Notes: a model not told the origin generated them from the sequence alone. 64,000 nt of DNA from Agaricus subrufescens (GCA_029945375.1 CM057057.1:4960001-5024000), one strand, 5' to 3'; counted from the stretch's first letter, positions 41,368-52,780 are shown. Translations and numbers: made by a program.

Positions 41368-43252
41368 TTTTTTTTTTTTATCAACGGCACCTCTCGGTGG
41401 ACCTTTTATTCAAGTAGCTATACGACATCCGAGTAGATAATTCGGGCATACTACAAGAATACGGATGCTATGACGCGTATCCAAGATAAAACATTAAGCC
41501 CCTAACAACATGATTAAAGAAAAACGTATCCGGCGGAATGATCATCGCCTCGAAGAAAGAAAAGAAAAAGAAAAAACATAGCAAAAGGAAATGATAAGTC
41601 CGAAAGAGAGGCGAGCGAAGCGAGCCTTAGCTCAAGCAAACACGAATCACCTACGTTCAGACTTGGATACGGCCCCGATTTTCTGTCGAGCCAGTTCACG
41701 ATCGCGGACGAGATGGCGAGGGGAAATGATGGGTACCTGCGGCGCGTGCTCCCGAAACAGGCGGTGAAACCTACTACTTCTTCGATGGGAACTGGCGTTT
41801 GAGCCAATCCCGATCGAAGCGATTGTTCCAGAACGGACACTTCGTGTCCGTTGTGGAGTGCGCCTTGTTCTTCTTGCCTGCTGCGGCACAGTTAGCGCAG
41901 TGTCGGTCGTCCGGATTCTTCTTCATCGCAATGGCGGCCAGGATATGGGATTCTGCAGAATGCGGTCCCGCGCAGTGAGGGCATCGTATACCTTTAGCTC
42001 GGCACACGTCAGAGTGGTGGCCCCACCTCTGGCACCGAGTGCAGAGGGCAGAGCCAGGCCGCGGGGCAGCGCCGCGGATTTGACAGTTTCGTCCTCCAAT
42101 GAGAACGTGCTTACCAATGAAGTTGCGGGCCGTATGGCCCGAGACGGAGTCGGAGATGTCGAGCCACGCAACACAAGTGTCAGCACGGCGGGAAGTCCAC
42201 ATGAAGCGAACGGCGTGCTTGAGGTGTCGGGAGAGGGCGGTGCCGACGGGCGAGTTGTGCATAGCAAGGGTGAAGGCCTCGCGTTGCGCAGTAATCCATG
42301 AGGCGGGAGGGGCCGGAATAAGTGGAACGTCAATGACCTTGAGGTAAGACGTGGATGTAGGGGTGGCAGACTGGAGGGGGACGAGTCTGTTGGGATCGAC
42401 GAGGCGGTGAATGTGCTTGAGCACGCAGGCGGTCTCGGGCTTGGAGAGGACCCGGGAGGCGGCAATGTGGATGCCGTCAGCCGTGTCGATGGAAGATTCC
42501 AGAATAACCTCTGACTTGAGGTCATTCCGGAGATGATTGTTGCACTCCCAGAGGATATTGGGAGTGATATTAATAGCTCGGATGGAAGATCCGGCCGGGG
42601 GGTGAACGAGAACACCACGGCGCGAAGCGCCGTGGCTAGTGTGCTTGCCCTTGCGTGCAGGAGCACGACGAGAGACAATGGGGGCAGAGGAGGGAGCCGG
42701 GGCCTTGGGGAAGGAGGGGACAGAGGCCGGCTTAGCCTTGAGAGAGCTCTTGGAAGGTGCTCGAACAGCTGCAGGAGCAGCCGGGGCACGCTTTCCTAAA
42801 GCGGGTTTCCTGGGTGCAGAGCCAGGTGGGGACTGGATGCGGACTTTCTTCGGGACCGGGGTAGTGACTCCGTCCTCGGCCATCGGGGACCGGGGACGAG
42901 ATTGAGGCACTAGTGGGGTCGAAGGGGGAAGAGGGGTGGTGGGTTTGGCGGGGGAGGGGGGGGAGGCAGCGCCAGTTTGGCCAATGATGATAGCGAGAGC
43001 TGTCTCAAAGGAGCAGACTCCAGCCATGTTCTGAAAATCAATGTTCTTGTGAGCGCCACTCGACAAGATAGTGAAAATGAGACGGAGAAGTTCATCGGCG
43101 TAGCCGATGAAGTTGTCGTCAGGGGGGGTTTGCTGGACGATGTCGGCGGCAGTCGACAGCGAGACAGCGAGGCCATGCTTCTTACCTGGCACCTTGGTAG
43201 GTGTGTAGATAGAGGCAGCGCGGGGGGTGCGGGGGGTAGCCGGCGAGGAGAG
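41368..43252 (-). mobile_element. Half-LINE G, 3' part
   Basis: It has a 12-base T tract at 41368-41379, a 3' UTR and most of ORF1. The 5' end is missing because cop4 begins at 43253. Only the 3' flank (GCCCTTGTA in cop3) is known, so no target duplication can be confirmed. Confidence 0.85.
41774..43252 (-). pseudogene. Half-LINE G ORF1, 5'-truncated
   Basis: The frame is open from the cut (about ...YTPTKVPGKKHGLAVSL) to the stop at 41774, including the Gag-like segment, SRRGVLVHPPAGS, and knuckles LCTRCQRWGHHSDVC and CPHCAGPHSAESH. No stop or frameshift is present in what remains. It is closest to half-LINE F. Confidence 0.85.
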
Positions 43253-43573
43253 TGTTGGAGGTGGAACGTAAAGTTCGCAGTGGCAATCCTAACAACGCTA
43301 GTATCGAGCGGATCGGATAAGAAATGAGCTAGTATTAGCACAGTTAATCTGTGGACAAGTTATAAGAAGCTATAACAACAATACAAAGAGATTGCTCACC
43401 TGTGAATAAGAAGTATAAGAAGCTAAAGACTTCTAAGTCGTCCACAGGCAAGTTCAACATGCACTGACTAATCTATCACGTGAGCAGAACCGTCCGCTGT
43501 ACTCTAAGTCGAGATATACACAAAATAAATTGTCCAGTCACTCTAATAACTGAATGCTTGGGGCATTCTAACA
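43253..43573 (-). repeat. LTR-B of cop4 (321 bp)
   Basis: It is a complete LTR-B with a few indels relative to 7440-7756. It is inserted in half-LINE G ORF1. Confidence 0.9.
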
Positions 43574-43590
43574 CATGCCAGTCAAGCAGT

Positions 43591-46500
43591 CTAGTGTCCA
43601 AGTCCCAATAGTGGGACAGCAAAATCGATCACCTTTGGTGCTACAGCCTTGGTCAGAATGTCGGCCACTTGCTGATCAGTTGAAACATAGAGGGGATCAA
43701 TGATTCCTTCTTCTACAGCCTCCCGGAGCCAGTAGAACCGAAGATCCAGGTGTTTCATGCGCCCGTGGTGCTCAGGATTCTTTGCCACACTGATTCCAGA
43801 CTTGTTATCAACAAATAAAGTCGAAGCAAGTGTCTGGGGGTAGCCAAACTCGCTGAGAATGTTCCTAGTCCACTTGATCTCCTTTCCAGCCTCAACTGCA
43901 GCCACAAACTCGGCCTCAGTGCTCGAGAGAGTCACAAAAGGCTGACGCTTTGAGGACCAGCCTACAGCAGCACCAGAGAGAATAGTCACATATCCACCTG
44001 TAGCTCGACCTGTGGCCTTGCAGCCGCCGTGAGAGGCATGGGAATAGGTAGTAAACAGTTCCCCAGAGTCACCACCTCTGTAGACGAGCTGGTAGTGCAG
44101 GGTACCCTTCAAATAGCGAAGTAAATGCTTCACTGCAAGCCAGTGGGCAGGAGCAGGGTTGTGGTTGAATCTCCCAAGGTAGGAGACTGCATAGGCAATG
44201 TCGGGACGAGTCATGGTGGCCAGATACTGCAGGGCACCTACAGCAGAGAGATAAGGAACTGACTTCATCTCAGCCTGCTCCTCAAGAGAGGGCACAATGT
44301 CGGAGAGCTCAGAACCTGGTGCAAGTGGGGTGGAAAGGGAGTTGGAATCATCCATATGGAATCGTTCTAGCAGCTCCTTGATGTAGTGCTCTTGGGAGAG
44401 CGAAATAGTGCGCTTAGAGCGGTCCTGCTTCACCTGAATACCCAGTAGCAGAGTGGTAGACCCGAGATCTCGAAGTTTGAAGTGGCTAGACAGCTCAGAG
44501 ACAGCAGCAGAGACAGCAGAATCGCTTTTAGACACCAGAGTTATATCATCAATGAAGACAGGCACTATGACCTTGATGTCTCCCTTGGAATAAATGTAGA
44601 TAGAGTTGTCGGAGCGAAGTCTAGAGTAGCCAATACCCTCTAGGACACTTCTGAGCTTCTTGCTCCATTGTCTGGCAGCTTGCTTAAGGCCATAGAGCGA
44701 TTTTCGGAGCCTGAAGACCATATTAGGTCCCCCAGTGTGGTAGCCTTCTGGTTGTCTCATGTAGATCTCCTCTTCGAGTTCCCCATAGGTAAAGGCAGAA
44801 GAGATGTCAACGGAGCGCATTTTGTAGCCTTCTCTTGCAGCTAAGGCTACAATGAGGCGCAGGGAGGCAGGGCGGAATGTAGGAGCAAAAACCTCAGTGT
44901 AATCGAAGCCAGGACGCTGTGAGAAGCCCTTAGCAACAAGGCGAGCCCTATAGCGCTCAATTGAGCCGTCGGCATGCCTTTTGACCTTGAATACCCATCC
45001 AGAGTTGACTACCTTCTTTCCAGGAGGCAAATCAACGAGTTCCCAGGTCCTGTTGGCCTCCAGATTGAAGATTTCGGTGTTACAAGCGTCCTGCCAGTGA
45101 GAGCGCTCAGGAGACTGCATAGCCAGCCTGTAGGAGCAAGGATCTGCATTAGAAACTGCTCCAGCAAACTCTACATCACAGAAGTCACTGTCAACCAAAA
45201 AAGCGGCCTCCTCTTCTAGTTCTGGGTTGTCTCCAGGTAGGTCAATGTTTTTGACCCTCCACCACTCACCAGGAGGTCGTCTAACTCGATTGGTGCGCCT
45301 AGGGACTCATGGGGGCTCAGCAGGCACAGGAGCAGTCGGAGGAGTGACAGGGAGTGGTGCAGGAGGTTGTGGAGGTGTTCTAGGTGGTGAGGGAGCGACA
45401 GGAGAGGCAGGAGCGAGCACAGGAGATGCAGGAGCGATCACAGGAGCTTCAGGAGCATTTTGAAGTGTTTTAGGCTCTTCAGGAGGAATATCACTTGCAG
45501 GAGTCATACTAGGCGCCGGAGACGGTGTAGGGAGAGGCCAGATACCACCCCCTTCATCCTGGAGAGGTGGGAAGTCGAAATGCGATGAGGGGAGCGCTGG
45601 AGAGGACTCTGAAGCGATAGGAGTTTCGGGTGAGCTGGGAGGGCTAGCAAATGAAGGAACAGCATCGAGTTGAGCTCTAGAAGTGCCAGGGAAGTACCTT
45701 TCATCGAATTCAGCCCTTTCAGAGATGATTGAACGCTTGGTGACTGGGTTATAGAACTTCCAGCCCTTGTAGCCAGTAGGATAGCCTATGAAAACGCATT
45801 TTTCATAGTGAGGCTGAAGAGAATTGCGTTTATCTCACTGTATATGCACATAGGCAGTGCACCCCCATACTCGGAGGTGGGAAACGTCGGGTTTTCGCTT
45901 ATAGAACGCTTGGAAGGGTGTAGAACCAGGGAGAGACGACGTAGGAAGCCTATTCCACACATGCACCATAGAAGAGATGCATTCACCCCAGAAACTCGGG
46001 GGCAATTTCGACTCAGAGAGCATGGCTGTGATCCTTTTACCCATAGTTCTGTTAGCTCTTTCAGCTAGACCGTTCTGCTGAGGCCTGTTGCGAGTAGAAT
46101 GCCTTCTATCGATGCCACACTGCTCCGTGAAGGCTAGGAAGGCTTTAGACATGTATTCACCGCCTTTATCGTCCTGTAGAGCGCGCATTTTCACTCCTAG
46201 TTGGTTTTCAGCCCAAGATTTGTAGATTTTGAACGCTTCAAAGGCCTCTGACTTGCTTTTCAGCAGATAAACAGCCCGGAAACGCGTTGCATCGTCTATA
46301 AACGTGATCCAGTACTTGTAGCCTGAGTGGGAAGCGACTGGGAGTGGTCCGTGAAGGTCTGAGTGCACCAGCTCGAGTGGGGATCGATTATGGCTGGTAG
46401 AGGAGGGGAAAGGAAGTGAATGCATCTTGCCAGCAAGGCAGGGCTCACATATGGGGTCAGGGGACGCTTTAGAGTCGATTTTAAGGCCTGTAACAAGCTC

Positions 46501-46748
46501 CTTGTTCACCATAGACCTCACATCAGCATAATTATGGTGAATAAAGCGACGATGCCATAGGGAGAGGTCACAGGGAAGTGTAGAGACCGAAAAAGCGGCC
46601 TCCGAGGTCAGAGTTGAGCCATCTAGCTCAGCAGGGTTGTTAGGATGGATGGTGGCCGTGAAAAGCATCGTCCCCTTGCAGCAGAAGGCCATAGAACGAG
46701 CAGAAATTGTGATAATAAAGTTCTTGTGCTGTGCAAGGTATAGACAAG
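43591..46748 (-). pseudogene. copia pol: integrase, RT, RNase H with two stops
   Basis: The integrase is readable from LCHRRFIHHNY-like (WHRRFIHHNYADV), with HSDLHGPLPVASHSGYKYW and RPQQNGLAERANRT. RT with VFIDDITLVS (about 44545) and RNase H are complete to GLGH. Two Arg CGA codons have become TGA, at 45837-45835 (HIQ-stop-DKRN) and 45309-45307 (EPP-stop-VPRR). Otherwise the frame is continuous apart from the linker, where I did not verify every codon. Confidence 0.85.
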
Positions 46749-47046
46749 TGTTAGACTGCCCCAGCAGTCTTGTGTTAGAGTGCCCCAACAGTCTTGTATA
46801 TGGACTTAGAGATGGTACGACTTTCTGATCATGTGATATATTAGTAAGCACATGTTGAACTTGTCTGTGAACGCTCTAGAAGCCCTTAGCTTCTTAGACT
46901 TGTTCACAGGTGCGTATAGAGTTCTGTATATTCATAGATAGCTTCTTAGACTTGTTCACAGGATTGCTCAATCAATTCTTATCTGATTCACTCATGACTA
47001 CCACTGTTAGAACCGTCTCCGCACGCGCTACGTTGTACGTCCGACA
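46749..47046 (+). repeat. LTR-A, 5' LTR of cop5 (298 bp)
   Basis: It runs TGTTAGACTGCCCC...CGTCCGACA, with the same tandem-doubled start as at 4564. It is inserted in cop4 at TATAGACAAG. Confidence 0.9.
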
Positions 47047-47062
47047 GGTTATGGGCCCCAGC
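47047..47062 (+). promoter_or_regulatory. Primer-binding site (half-tRNA-iMet type)
   Basis: GGTTATGGGCCCCAGC directly follows the 5' LTR. Its complement contains GGGGCCCATAACC, the anticodon stem-loop of initiator tRNA-Met. Priming from a cleaved half of tRNA-iMet is established for Drosophila copia and yeast Ty5. The same site follows the LTRs at 53055 and, on the minus strand, at 61639. Confidence 0.75.
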
Positions 47063-47170
47063 TTCTAACTACTGGAAAAACGAGTTTTTCATTCACAACT
47101 TCATTCATTCTCCTCTCCTTCTCTACTTCCTTAAATCTATTTCGCTTCCCCTGCTCTCAAATCAACTCCG

Positions 47171-49198
47171 ATGGCTTCCGGATCGCCAACGTTTGCGAAA
47201 CTCAATGCGGAGAACTATACGACGTGGTCTGGCGAGATGGAGGCGTGGCTGCGAGCTTCTGGGCTATGGAGAATCATCTCTGGCAAGCAGAAGTCCCCCA
47301 CTGTCTCCTCTACTGTTACCCAGGCTGAAGCGGATGCTCTGGACGCTTTTGAGGCTCGTTGTGACATTCAAAATCTACAAATCTTGGGCTGAAAACCAAC
47401 TAGGAGTGAAAATGCGCGCTCTACAGGACGATAAAGGTGGTGAATACATGTCTAAAGCGTTCCTGGCCTTCACGGAGCAATGTGGCATCGATAGGAGGCA
47501 TTCTACTCGCAACAGGCCTCAGCAGAACGGTCTAGCTGAAAGAGCTAACAGAACTATGGGGAAAGGATCACTGCAATGCTCTCTGAGTTGAAATTGCCTC
47601 TGAGTTTCTGGGGTGAATGCATCTCTTCTATGGTGCATGTGTGGAATAGGCTTCCTACGTTGTCTCTCCCTGGTTCTACACCCTTCCAAGCGTTCTATAA
47701 GCAAAAACCCGACGTTTCCCACCTCCGAGTATGGGGGTGCACTGCCTATGTGCATATACAGCGAGATAAACGCAATTCTCTTCAGCCTCACTATGAAAAA
47801 TGCGTTTTCATAGGGTATCCTACTGGCTACAAGGGCTGGAAATTCTATAACCCAGTCACCAAGCGTTCAATCATCTCTGAAAGGGCAGAATTCGATGAAA
47901 GGTACTTCCCTGGCACTTCTAGAGCTCAACTCGATGCTATTCCTTCATTTGCTGGCCCTCCCAGCTCTCCCAAAACTCCTATCGCTTCAGAGCCCCCTCC
48001 AGCCAATCAAGTTAGACGACCCCCTGGTGAGTGGTGGAGGGTCAAAAACATCGACCTACCTGGAGACAACCCAGAACTCAAAGAGGAGGCCGCTTTTTTG
48101 GTTGACAGTGACTTCTGTGATGTAGAGTTTGCTGGAGCAGTTTCTAATGCAGATCCTCGCTCGTACAGACTTCGCTCCGACAACTCCATCTACATCTATT
48201 CCAAGGGAGACATCAAGGTCATAGTGCTTGTCTTCATTGATGATATAACTCTGGTGTCCAAAAGCGATTCTGCTGTCTCTGCTGCTGTCTCTGAGCTGTC
48301 TAGCCACTTCAAACTGCGAGATCTCAGGTCTACCACTCTGCTACTGGGTATTCAGGTGAAGCAGGACCGTTCTAAGCGCACCATTTCACTCTCACAAGAG
48401 CACTACATCAAGGAGCTGCTAGAACAATTCCATATGGATGATTCCAACTCCCTTTCCACCCCACTTCCACCTGGTTCTGAGCTCTCCGACATTGTGCCCT
48501 CTCTCGAGGAGCAGGCTGAGATGAAATCAGTTCCTTATCTCTCTGCTGTAGGTGCCCTGCAGTATCTCGCCACCATGACTCGTCCCGACATTGCTTATGC
48601 TGTCTCCTACCTTGGGAGATTCAATCATAACCCTGCTCCTGCCCATTGGCTTGCAGTGAAGCATTTACTTTGCTATTTGAAGGGCACCCTGCACTACCAG
48701 CTTGTCTACAGAGGTGGTGACTCTGGGGAACTGTTTACCACCTATTCCGATGCCTCTCACGGCGGCTGCAAGGCCACAGGTCGAGCTACAGGTGGATATG
48801 TGACCATTGCCTCTGGTGCTGCTGTGGGCTGGTCCTCAAAGCGTCAGCCCTTTGTGACTCTCTCGAGCACTGAGGCTGAGTTTGTGGCTGCTGTTGAGGC
48901 TGGAAAGGAGATCAAGTGGACTAGGAACATTCTCAGCGAGTTTGGCTACCCCCAGACACTTGCTTCGACTTTATTTGTTGATAACAAGTCTGGAATCAGT
49001 GTGGCAAAGAATCCTGAGCACCATGGGCGCATGAAACACCTGGATCTTCGGTTCTACTGGCTCCAGGAGGGTGTAGAAGAAGGAATCATTGATCCCCTCT
49101 ATGTTTCTACTGATCAGCAAGTGGCAGACATTCTGACCAAGGCTGTGGCACCAAAGGTGATTGATTTTGCTGTCCTGCTATTGGGACTTGGACACTAG
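47171..49198 (+). pseudogene. copia gag-pol with three large internal deletions
   Basis: Gag starts MASGSPTFAKLNAENYTTW (ATG 47171). At about 47372 it jumps into integrase (FKIYKSWAENQLG), which deletes the rest of gag, protease and the integrase start. One G is missing near 47562 (ACTATGGGGAAAGG). From 47576 the frame is open to TAG 49196-49198, although the linker (SEPPPA to NQVRRPP) and the RT start (RSYRL to RSDNSIYIY) are deleted in frame. The VFIDDITLVS box and RNase H remain. Confidence 0.85.
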
Positions 49199-49212
49199 AC
49201 TGCTTGGATCAA

Positions 49213-51097
49213 CATCCCTTCTTGAACTGCTACCACCACCTTCCTCTTTTGGAAGTCTCAGTGGAAGTGCTTGAGTAGGAATATACTGCGTCTACAGCGT
49301 TCGCTATGGATACCAGAGAGGATTTTGATAACGGAGGGTGGTCTACGGACAACGATGCGCCACTCCCCGAGGTTCTACAGGCCGTGGTCCTCAAAACACC
49401 GCAAACCCCCAAGGCAACTCGTCTCGAGAAGATGAAGTCTCATTTATGGTCCAAAGGCAAGTTAACTGATGCTGTTTGGGCTGAAGCCACCACCCCCACA
49501 CCTGCTGGCCCTTTGCAAGCGTCGGCAATGACCCCGTTGTCGTATGCGTCTCGGAGCCCGCACACACCTGGTAACCCCCCAGCTACCCCCTCCTGTGCTT
49601 CTTCAATCTTCTCACCCTCTGCAGTACCTGGAAAGAAGAACTGACTTGCATCCATGTTGGCCACAGCATCTGACATGGTCCGCTCCACTTCCCCAGACAA
49701 GGACTATGTGGCATATGCCTTGGAGCTCTTGATTCTGATTTTCAACCTCCTCAACTCCCCTGCCTACAAGCAGATGGAGTTCCAAAACATGACCGGCTCG
49801 ACCTCATTTCACTACTCATGGTGCGTCTCGCAAAGGTGTCCACATCACTCCCCCAGCTGGATCTAGTATCTGTGCTATTAATATCACTCCAGAAGTCCTG
49901 CTGGAGTGTAACTGCCACCTTAAGGACGATCTCAAATCCGAGGTCATTCTCAAGAGTTCTATCGACTCAGGGACTGGCATCTTCATTGCTGCTTCCCGGG
50001 TATTATCCCATCCCGAATCTGCATGCGTGCTTAGGCACATTTGCTGCCTCGTCGACCCCAACAGCCTCATCCCTCTCCAGGCTGCCACTCCCACATCCAT
50101 GTCCTATCTTAAAGTGATAGACATACCTCTCATCCCGGCTCCCCCTGCCTCATGGATCGTCGCGCAGTGCACCACCTTCGTCGCTGCTATGCAAAAATCA
50201 CCGATTGGACAATCTCTTGCCCGACACATCAAGCACACAGTCTGGTTTATGCAGACTTCAAAACATTCAGACACCTGCGTTGCGTGGGTGGACATTCAAG
50301 ATTCTGTCTTGGGCCGTATGGCCCACGACTTCATCGGTAAGCACGTCCTCATTGGAGGGCGTAACTGTCAAATCCAAGGCACTGCCCCCCGGCCCGGCTC
50401 CATCCTCTGCACTCACTGCCAGAGGTGGGGTCATCATGCTGACGTATGCCGCTCTAAGGGCATATGGTGTCCACATTGCGCGGGTCTGCATACTGCCAAC
50501 TCGCATATTCAGGCCACGATTGCCATGAAGTGCAATCCCGATGACTGCCATTGTGCCAACTGTTCCGCAAGCAAGAAGAAGAAGATGGTGCACTCCACAA
50601 CAGACACCTCGTGTCCGTTCTGGGTCAACAGATTCGACCGGGACTGGCTTTGTCGCCAGTTCACATTGAAGTAGTAATCGGCTGTCATGGTTGTTTTTGG
50701 GACCTTGTGTTATCTGGACCCTCAATTTTCTTTCGCTTCAACGTTTGCGATGAACACCGCTGGTCATCATGCTGGTAGACACAGAGCTTGGGTTTGCGGG
50801 GATGTTTGCTTGAGCTAAGGCTCGTTTCAGTCTGTACCATCTTTGCTTCATTATCTTGATTCATATGTTTTGTGTTTGTGTTTGGGTTCCTCGAGTGCTT
50901 GACCTTGTTGCATGGATACGTTTCTTTCCTGCCCATGTATGAGTTTGATTTTGTATGTGTCTGGCAGCTGCACCTGGATACACGTGAAGGCATCCGTATT
51001 AGACTAGTAAGCCCGGAGTATCTAACCGGATGTCGTATAGCTAGTTTAATAGAAGGTCCACCGAGAGGTGCCATTGATTAAAAAAACAAAAAAAAAA
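49213..51097 (+). mobile_element. Half-LINE H with internal deletion
   Basis: The 5' end is CATCCCTTCTTGAAC...CCACCACCTTCCTC. The 3' tail is TTGATTAAAAAAACAAAAAAA, followed by the 14-bp target duplication ACTGCTTGGATCAA. It is inserted between the cop5 pol stop and the 3' LTR. Confidence 0.88.
49306..50674 (+). pseudogene. Half-LINE H ORF1
   Basis: It starts at ATG 49306 (MDTREDFDNGGW). A TGA at 49642-49644 (PGKKN-stop-LAS) replaces an Arg codon. A deletion near 49817 joins the Gag-like segment (EFQNMTGSTSF) directly to GASRKGVHITPPAGS, removing the basic Pro-rich middle. The C-terminal part with CTHCQRWGHHADVC and CHCANCSA is open to the stop at 50672-50674. Confidence 0.83.
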
Positions 51098-51290
51098 ACT
51101 GCTTGGATCAAGGGGGTGTGTTAGAATGCCCCAAGCATTCAGTTATTAGAGTGACTGGTTAATTTGTTTTGAGTATATCTCGACTTAGAGTACAACGGAC
51201 GGTTCTGCTCACGTGATAGATTAGTCAGCGCATGTTGAACTTGCCTGTGGACGACTTAGAAGTCTTTAGCTTCTTATACTGTTAGGATGG

Positions 51291-51294
51291 AAAA
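51291..51294 (-). terminator. Pol III terminator TTTT of the tRNA-like gene
   Basis: Four T residues on the minus strand lie two bases beyond the 3' end of the tRNA, still inside the element. Confidence 0.65.
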
Positions 51295-51296
51295 GT

Positions 51297-51368
51297 GACC
51301 ACACCAGGGTTTGAACCTGGGACCACCCCAATTGCACCAGGGAGCTCTAACCACTGAGCTACATGGTC
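51297..51368 (-). tRNA. tRNA-Cys(GCA)-like gene inside a mobile element
   Basis: This 72-nt minus-strand sequence folds as a canonical cloverleaf: acceptor GACCATG/TGTGGTC (7 pairs, two G-U), D-arm GCTC/GAGC with an 8-nt loop, anticodon arm CCCTG/TGGGG with loop GTGCAAT (anticodon GCA), a 5-nt variable loop, and T-arm CCAGG/CCTGG with loop TTCAAAC. Box A (TAGCTCAGTGG) and box B (GGTTCAAACCC) match the Pol III consensus. A TTTT terminator follows two bases downstream. Whether it is charged with cysteine is unknown; it may serve mainly as a promoter for the element. Confidence 0.82.
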
Positions 51369-51710
51369 TTGGTATTGTAGGAGCTAGGATATTATATATA
51401 TGTACCCTAGGCCTAGAGTTGGAACTCACTACTGCAGGCCCACTCCAGGGGCTGGGGCACTAGGCAGTTTTTCGTGAAAACTCAGAGCTCCAAAGCTGTC
51501 AGATGACTTGACCTGTCATCACCTGACATATACTTGTCCACAGGTGAGCAATCTCTTTGTATTGTTGTTAAAGCTTCTTATACTTGTCCACAGATTAACT
51601 GTGCTAATACGTACTAGCTCATTTCTTATCTGATCCGCTTGATACTAGCATCATTAGAATTGCCACTGCAAACTCTACATTCTCGTTCCAACAGTAACTA
51701 GCTCCTTGTT

Positions 51711-52360
51711 TTTTTTTTTTTTTTTTTTATAATCAACGGCACCTCTCAGTGGACCTTTTATTAAACTAGCTATTTGACATCTGGTTAGATACTCTGGGCT
51801 TACTAGTCTAATATGGATGCCATAATGCGTATCCAAGTGCGGCCGCCAGACACATACAAAATTGAACTCTTACATGGGCAGGAAAGAAACATATCTGCAC
51901 GACGAGGTCAAGCACTCAAAGAACCCAAACCACAAACACACATACCAAAAGAAAAAAGATGATGAAGCAAAGAAATCTACAGACCGTGATGAGCGATGCT
52001 CAAGCCAACATCCCCATAGTACTCCACCCTGTATACACCAGCCTCCGACCAGCGGTTCCAAACGTGAACGATATAGTGATAAAGTGAATGGAAATTGTGG
52101 GCGCGCTTGCTGCAGCTCCCGAAACTGACCACGACAGACGATTACTACTTCGATGTGAACTGGCGTTGGAGCCAGTCCCGGTCAAACCTATTGGACCAGA
52201 ACGGACATGAAGTGTCCGTTGTGGAGTGTGCCGTCTTCTTCTTCTTGCTTGCAGAACAATTGGCGCAGTGGCGGTCATCGGGATTGCGCTTCATAGCAAT
52301 CGCAGCCTGAACGTGCGAGTCGGCAGTGTGTGAACCCGCGCAGTGTGGACAGCATATACC
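51711..52360 (-). mobile_element. Half-LINE I, 5'-truncated (650 bp)
   Basis: It has an 18- to 20-base T tract, the 3' UTR and the last ~75 codons of ORF1 (CPHCAGSHTADSH to FDRDWLQRQF). TAACTAGCTCCTTGTT flanks both sides (51695-51710, 52361-52376). 5' truncation is the usual outcome of incomplete target-primed reverse transcription. It is the only half-LINE here truncated in that way. Confidence 0.85.
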
Positions 52361-52376
52361 TAACTAGCTCCTTGTT

Positions 52377-52780
52377 CACCATAGACCTCACATCAGCATC
52401 ATTATGGTGAATGAAGCGATGATGCCATAGGGAGAGGTCACAGGGGAGTGTAAAGACCGAAAAAGTGGCCTCCGAGGTCAAAGTTGAGCCATCTAGCTCA
52501 GCAGAGTTGTTGGGGTGGATGGTGGCTGTGAAAAGCGTTGTTCTGTTGCAGCAGAAGGCCATAGAGCAAGCAGAAATTGTGATAATGAAATTCTTGTGCT
52601 GTGCAAGGTATAGACAAGACAGCAAATTACTGCAGAGAGCAGGAACATGCAAAACTCTAGTAAACTTGACTGCTCTAGCCACTTTTCCACTCAAAACTGG
52701 CTCAAAGACCACAGACCCCACCCCAGCAGAGTAGACAACTGAATTATTAGCTAATTGAATGGGAATGCAATGGGGGGAGT
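52377..52780 (-). pseudogene. copia protease-integrase fragment of cop6
   Basis: It encodes the C-terminal part of the protease region (SVVYSAGVGSVVFEPVLSG) and LWHHRFIHHND of the integrase zinc region. It resembles cop4 most closely. Confidence 0.8.

Larger units (their letters stand above)
43253..46748 (-). mobile_element. cop4, minus-strand copia with 3' LTR-B
   Basis: The 3' LTR-B is at 43253-43573, the body at 43574-46748. The 5' part is cut by the LTR-A of cop5 inside the protease-integrase junction (CLYLAQHK region). Confidence 0.88.
51280..51528 (-). mobile_element. TG...CA element carrying a tRNA gene, copy 2 (249 bp), with 5-bp target duplication
   Basis: It begins TGTTAGG and ends CCTGACA on the plus strand, so its termini are inverted repeats of the LTR type. 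TATAC flanks it on both sides (51275-51279, 51529-51533). It has no internal protein-coding sequence. It looks like a solo LTR of a short retrotransposon that carries a Pol III gene. The second copy at 34894 is in the opposite orientation relative to the window. Confidence 0.85.
46749..51693 (+). mobile_element. cop5, deletion-bearing copia with LTR-A at 5' and LTR-B at 3'
   Basis: It has 5' LTR-A, a primer-binding site, the gag start, a shortened pol, half-LINE H inserted after the pol stop (ACTGCTTGGATCAA duplicated at 49199-49212 and 51098-51111), a purine tract and LTR-B. The two LTRs belong to different subfamilies. The 5-bp flanks also differ (ACAAG and GTAAC), so this is probably a recombinant. 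Confidence 0.8.
51119..51693 (+). repeat. LTR-B, 3' LTR of cop5, interrupted by a tRNA-bearing element
   Basis: The LTR is contiguous (about 321 bp) once the 249-bp element at 51280-51528 and one copy of TATAC are removed. It is preceded by the purine tract AAGGGGGTG. Confidence 0.9.
51694..52780 (-). mobile_element. cop6, copia gag-protease fragment split by half-LINE I
   Basis: This minus-strand copia sequence runs from the protease (NNSVVYSAGVGSVVFEP, 52780 side) to the start of integrase (51694 side). Both ends are cut by other elements (LTR-B of cop5, LTR-A of cop7). Confidence 0.82.
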
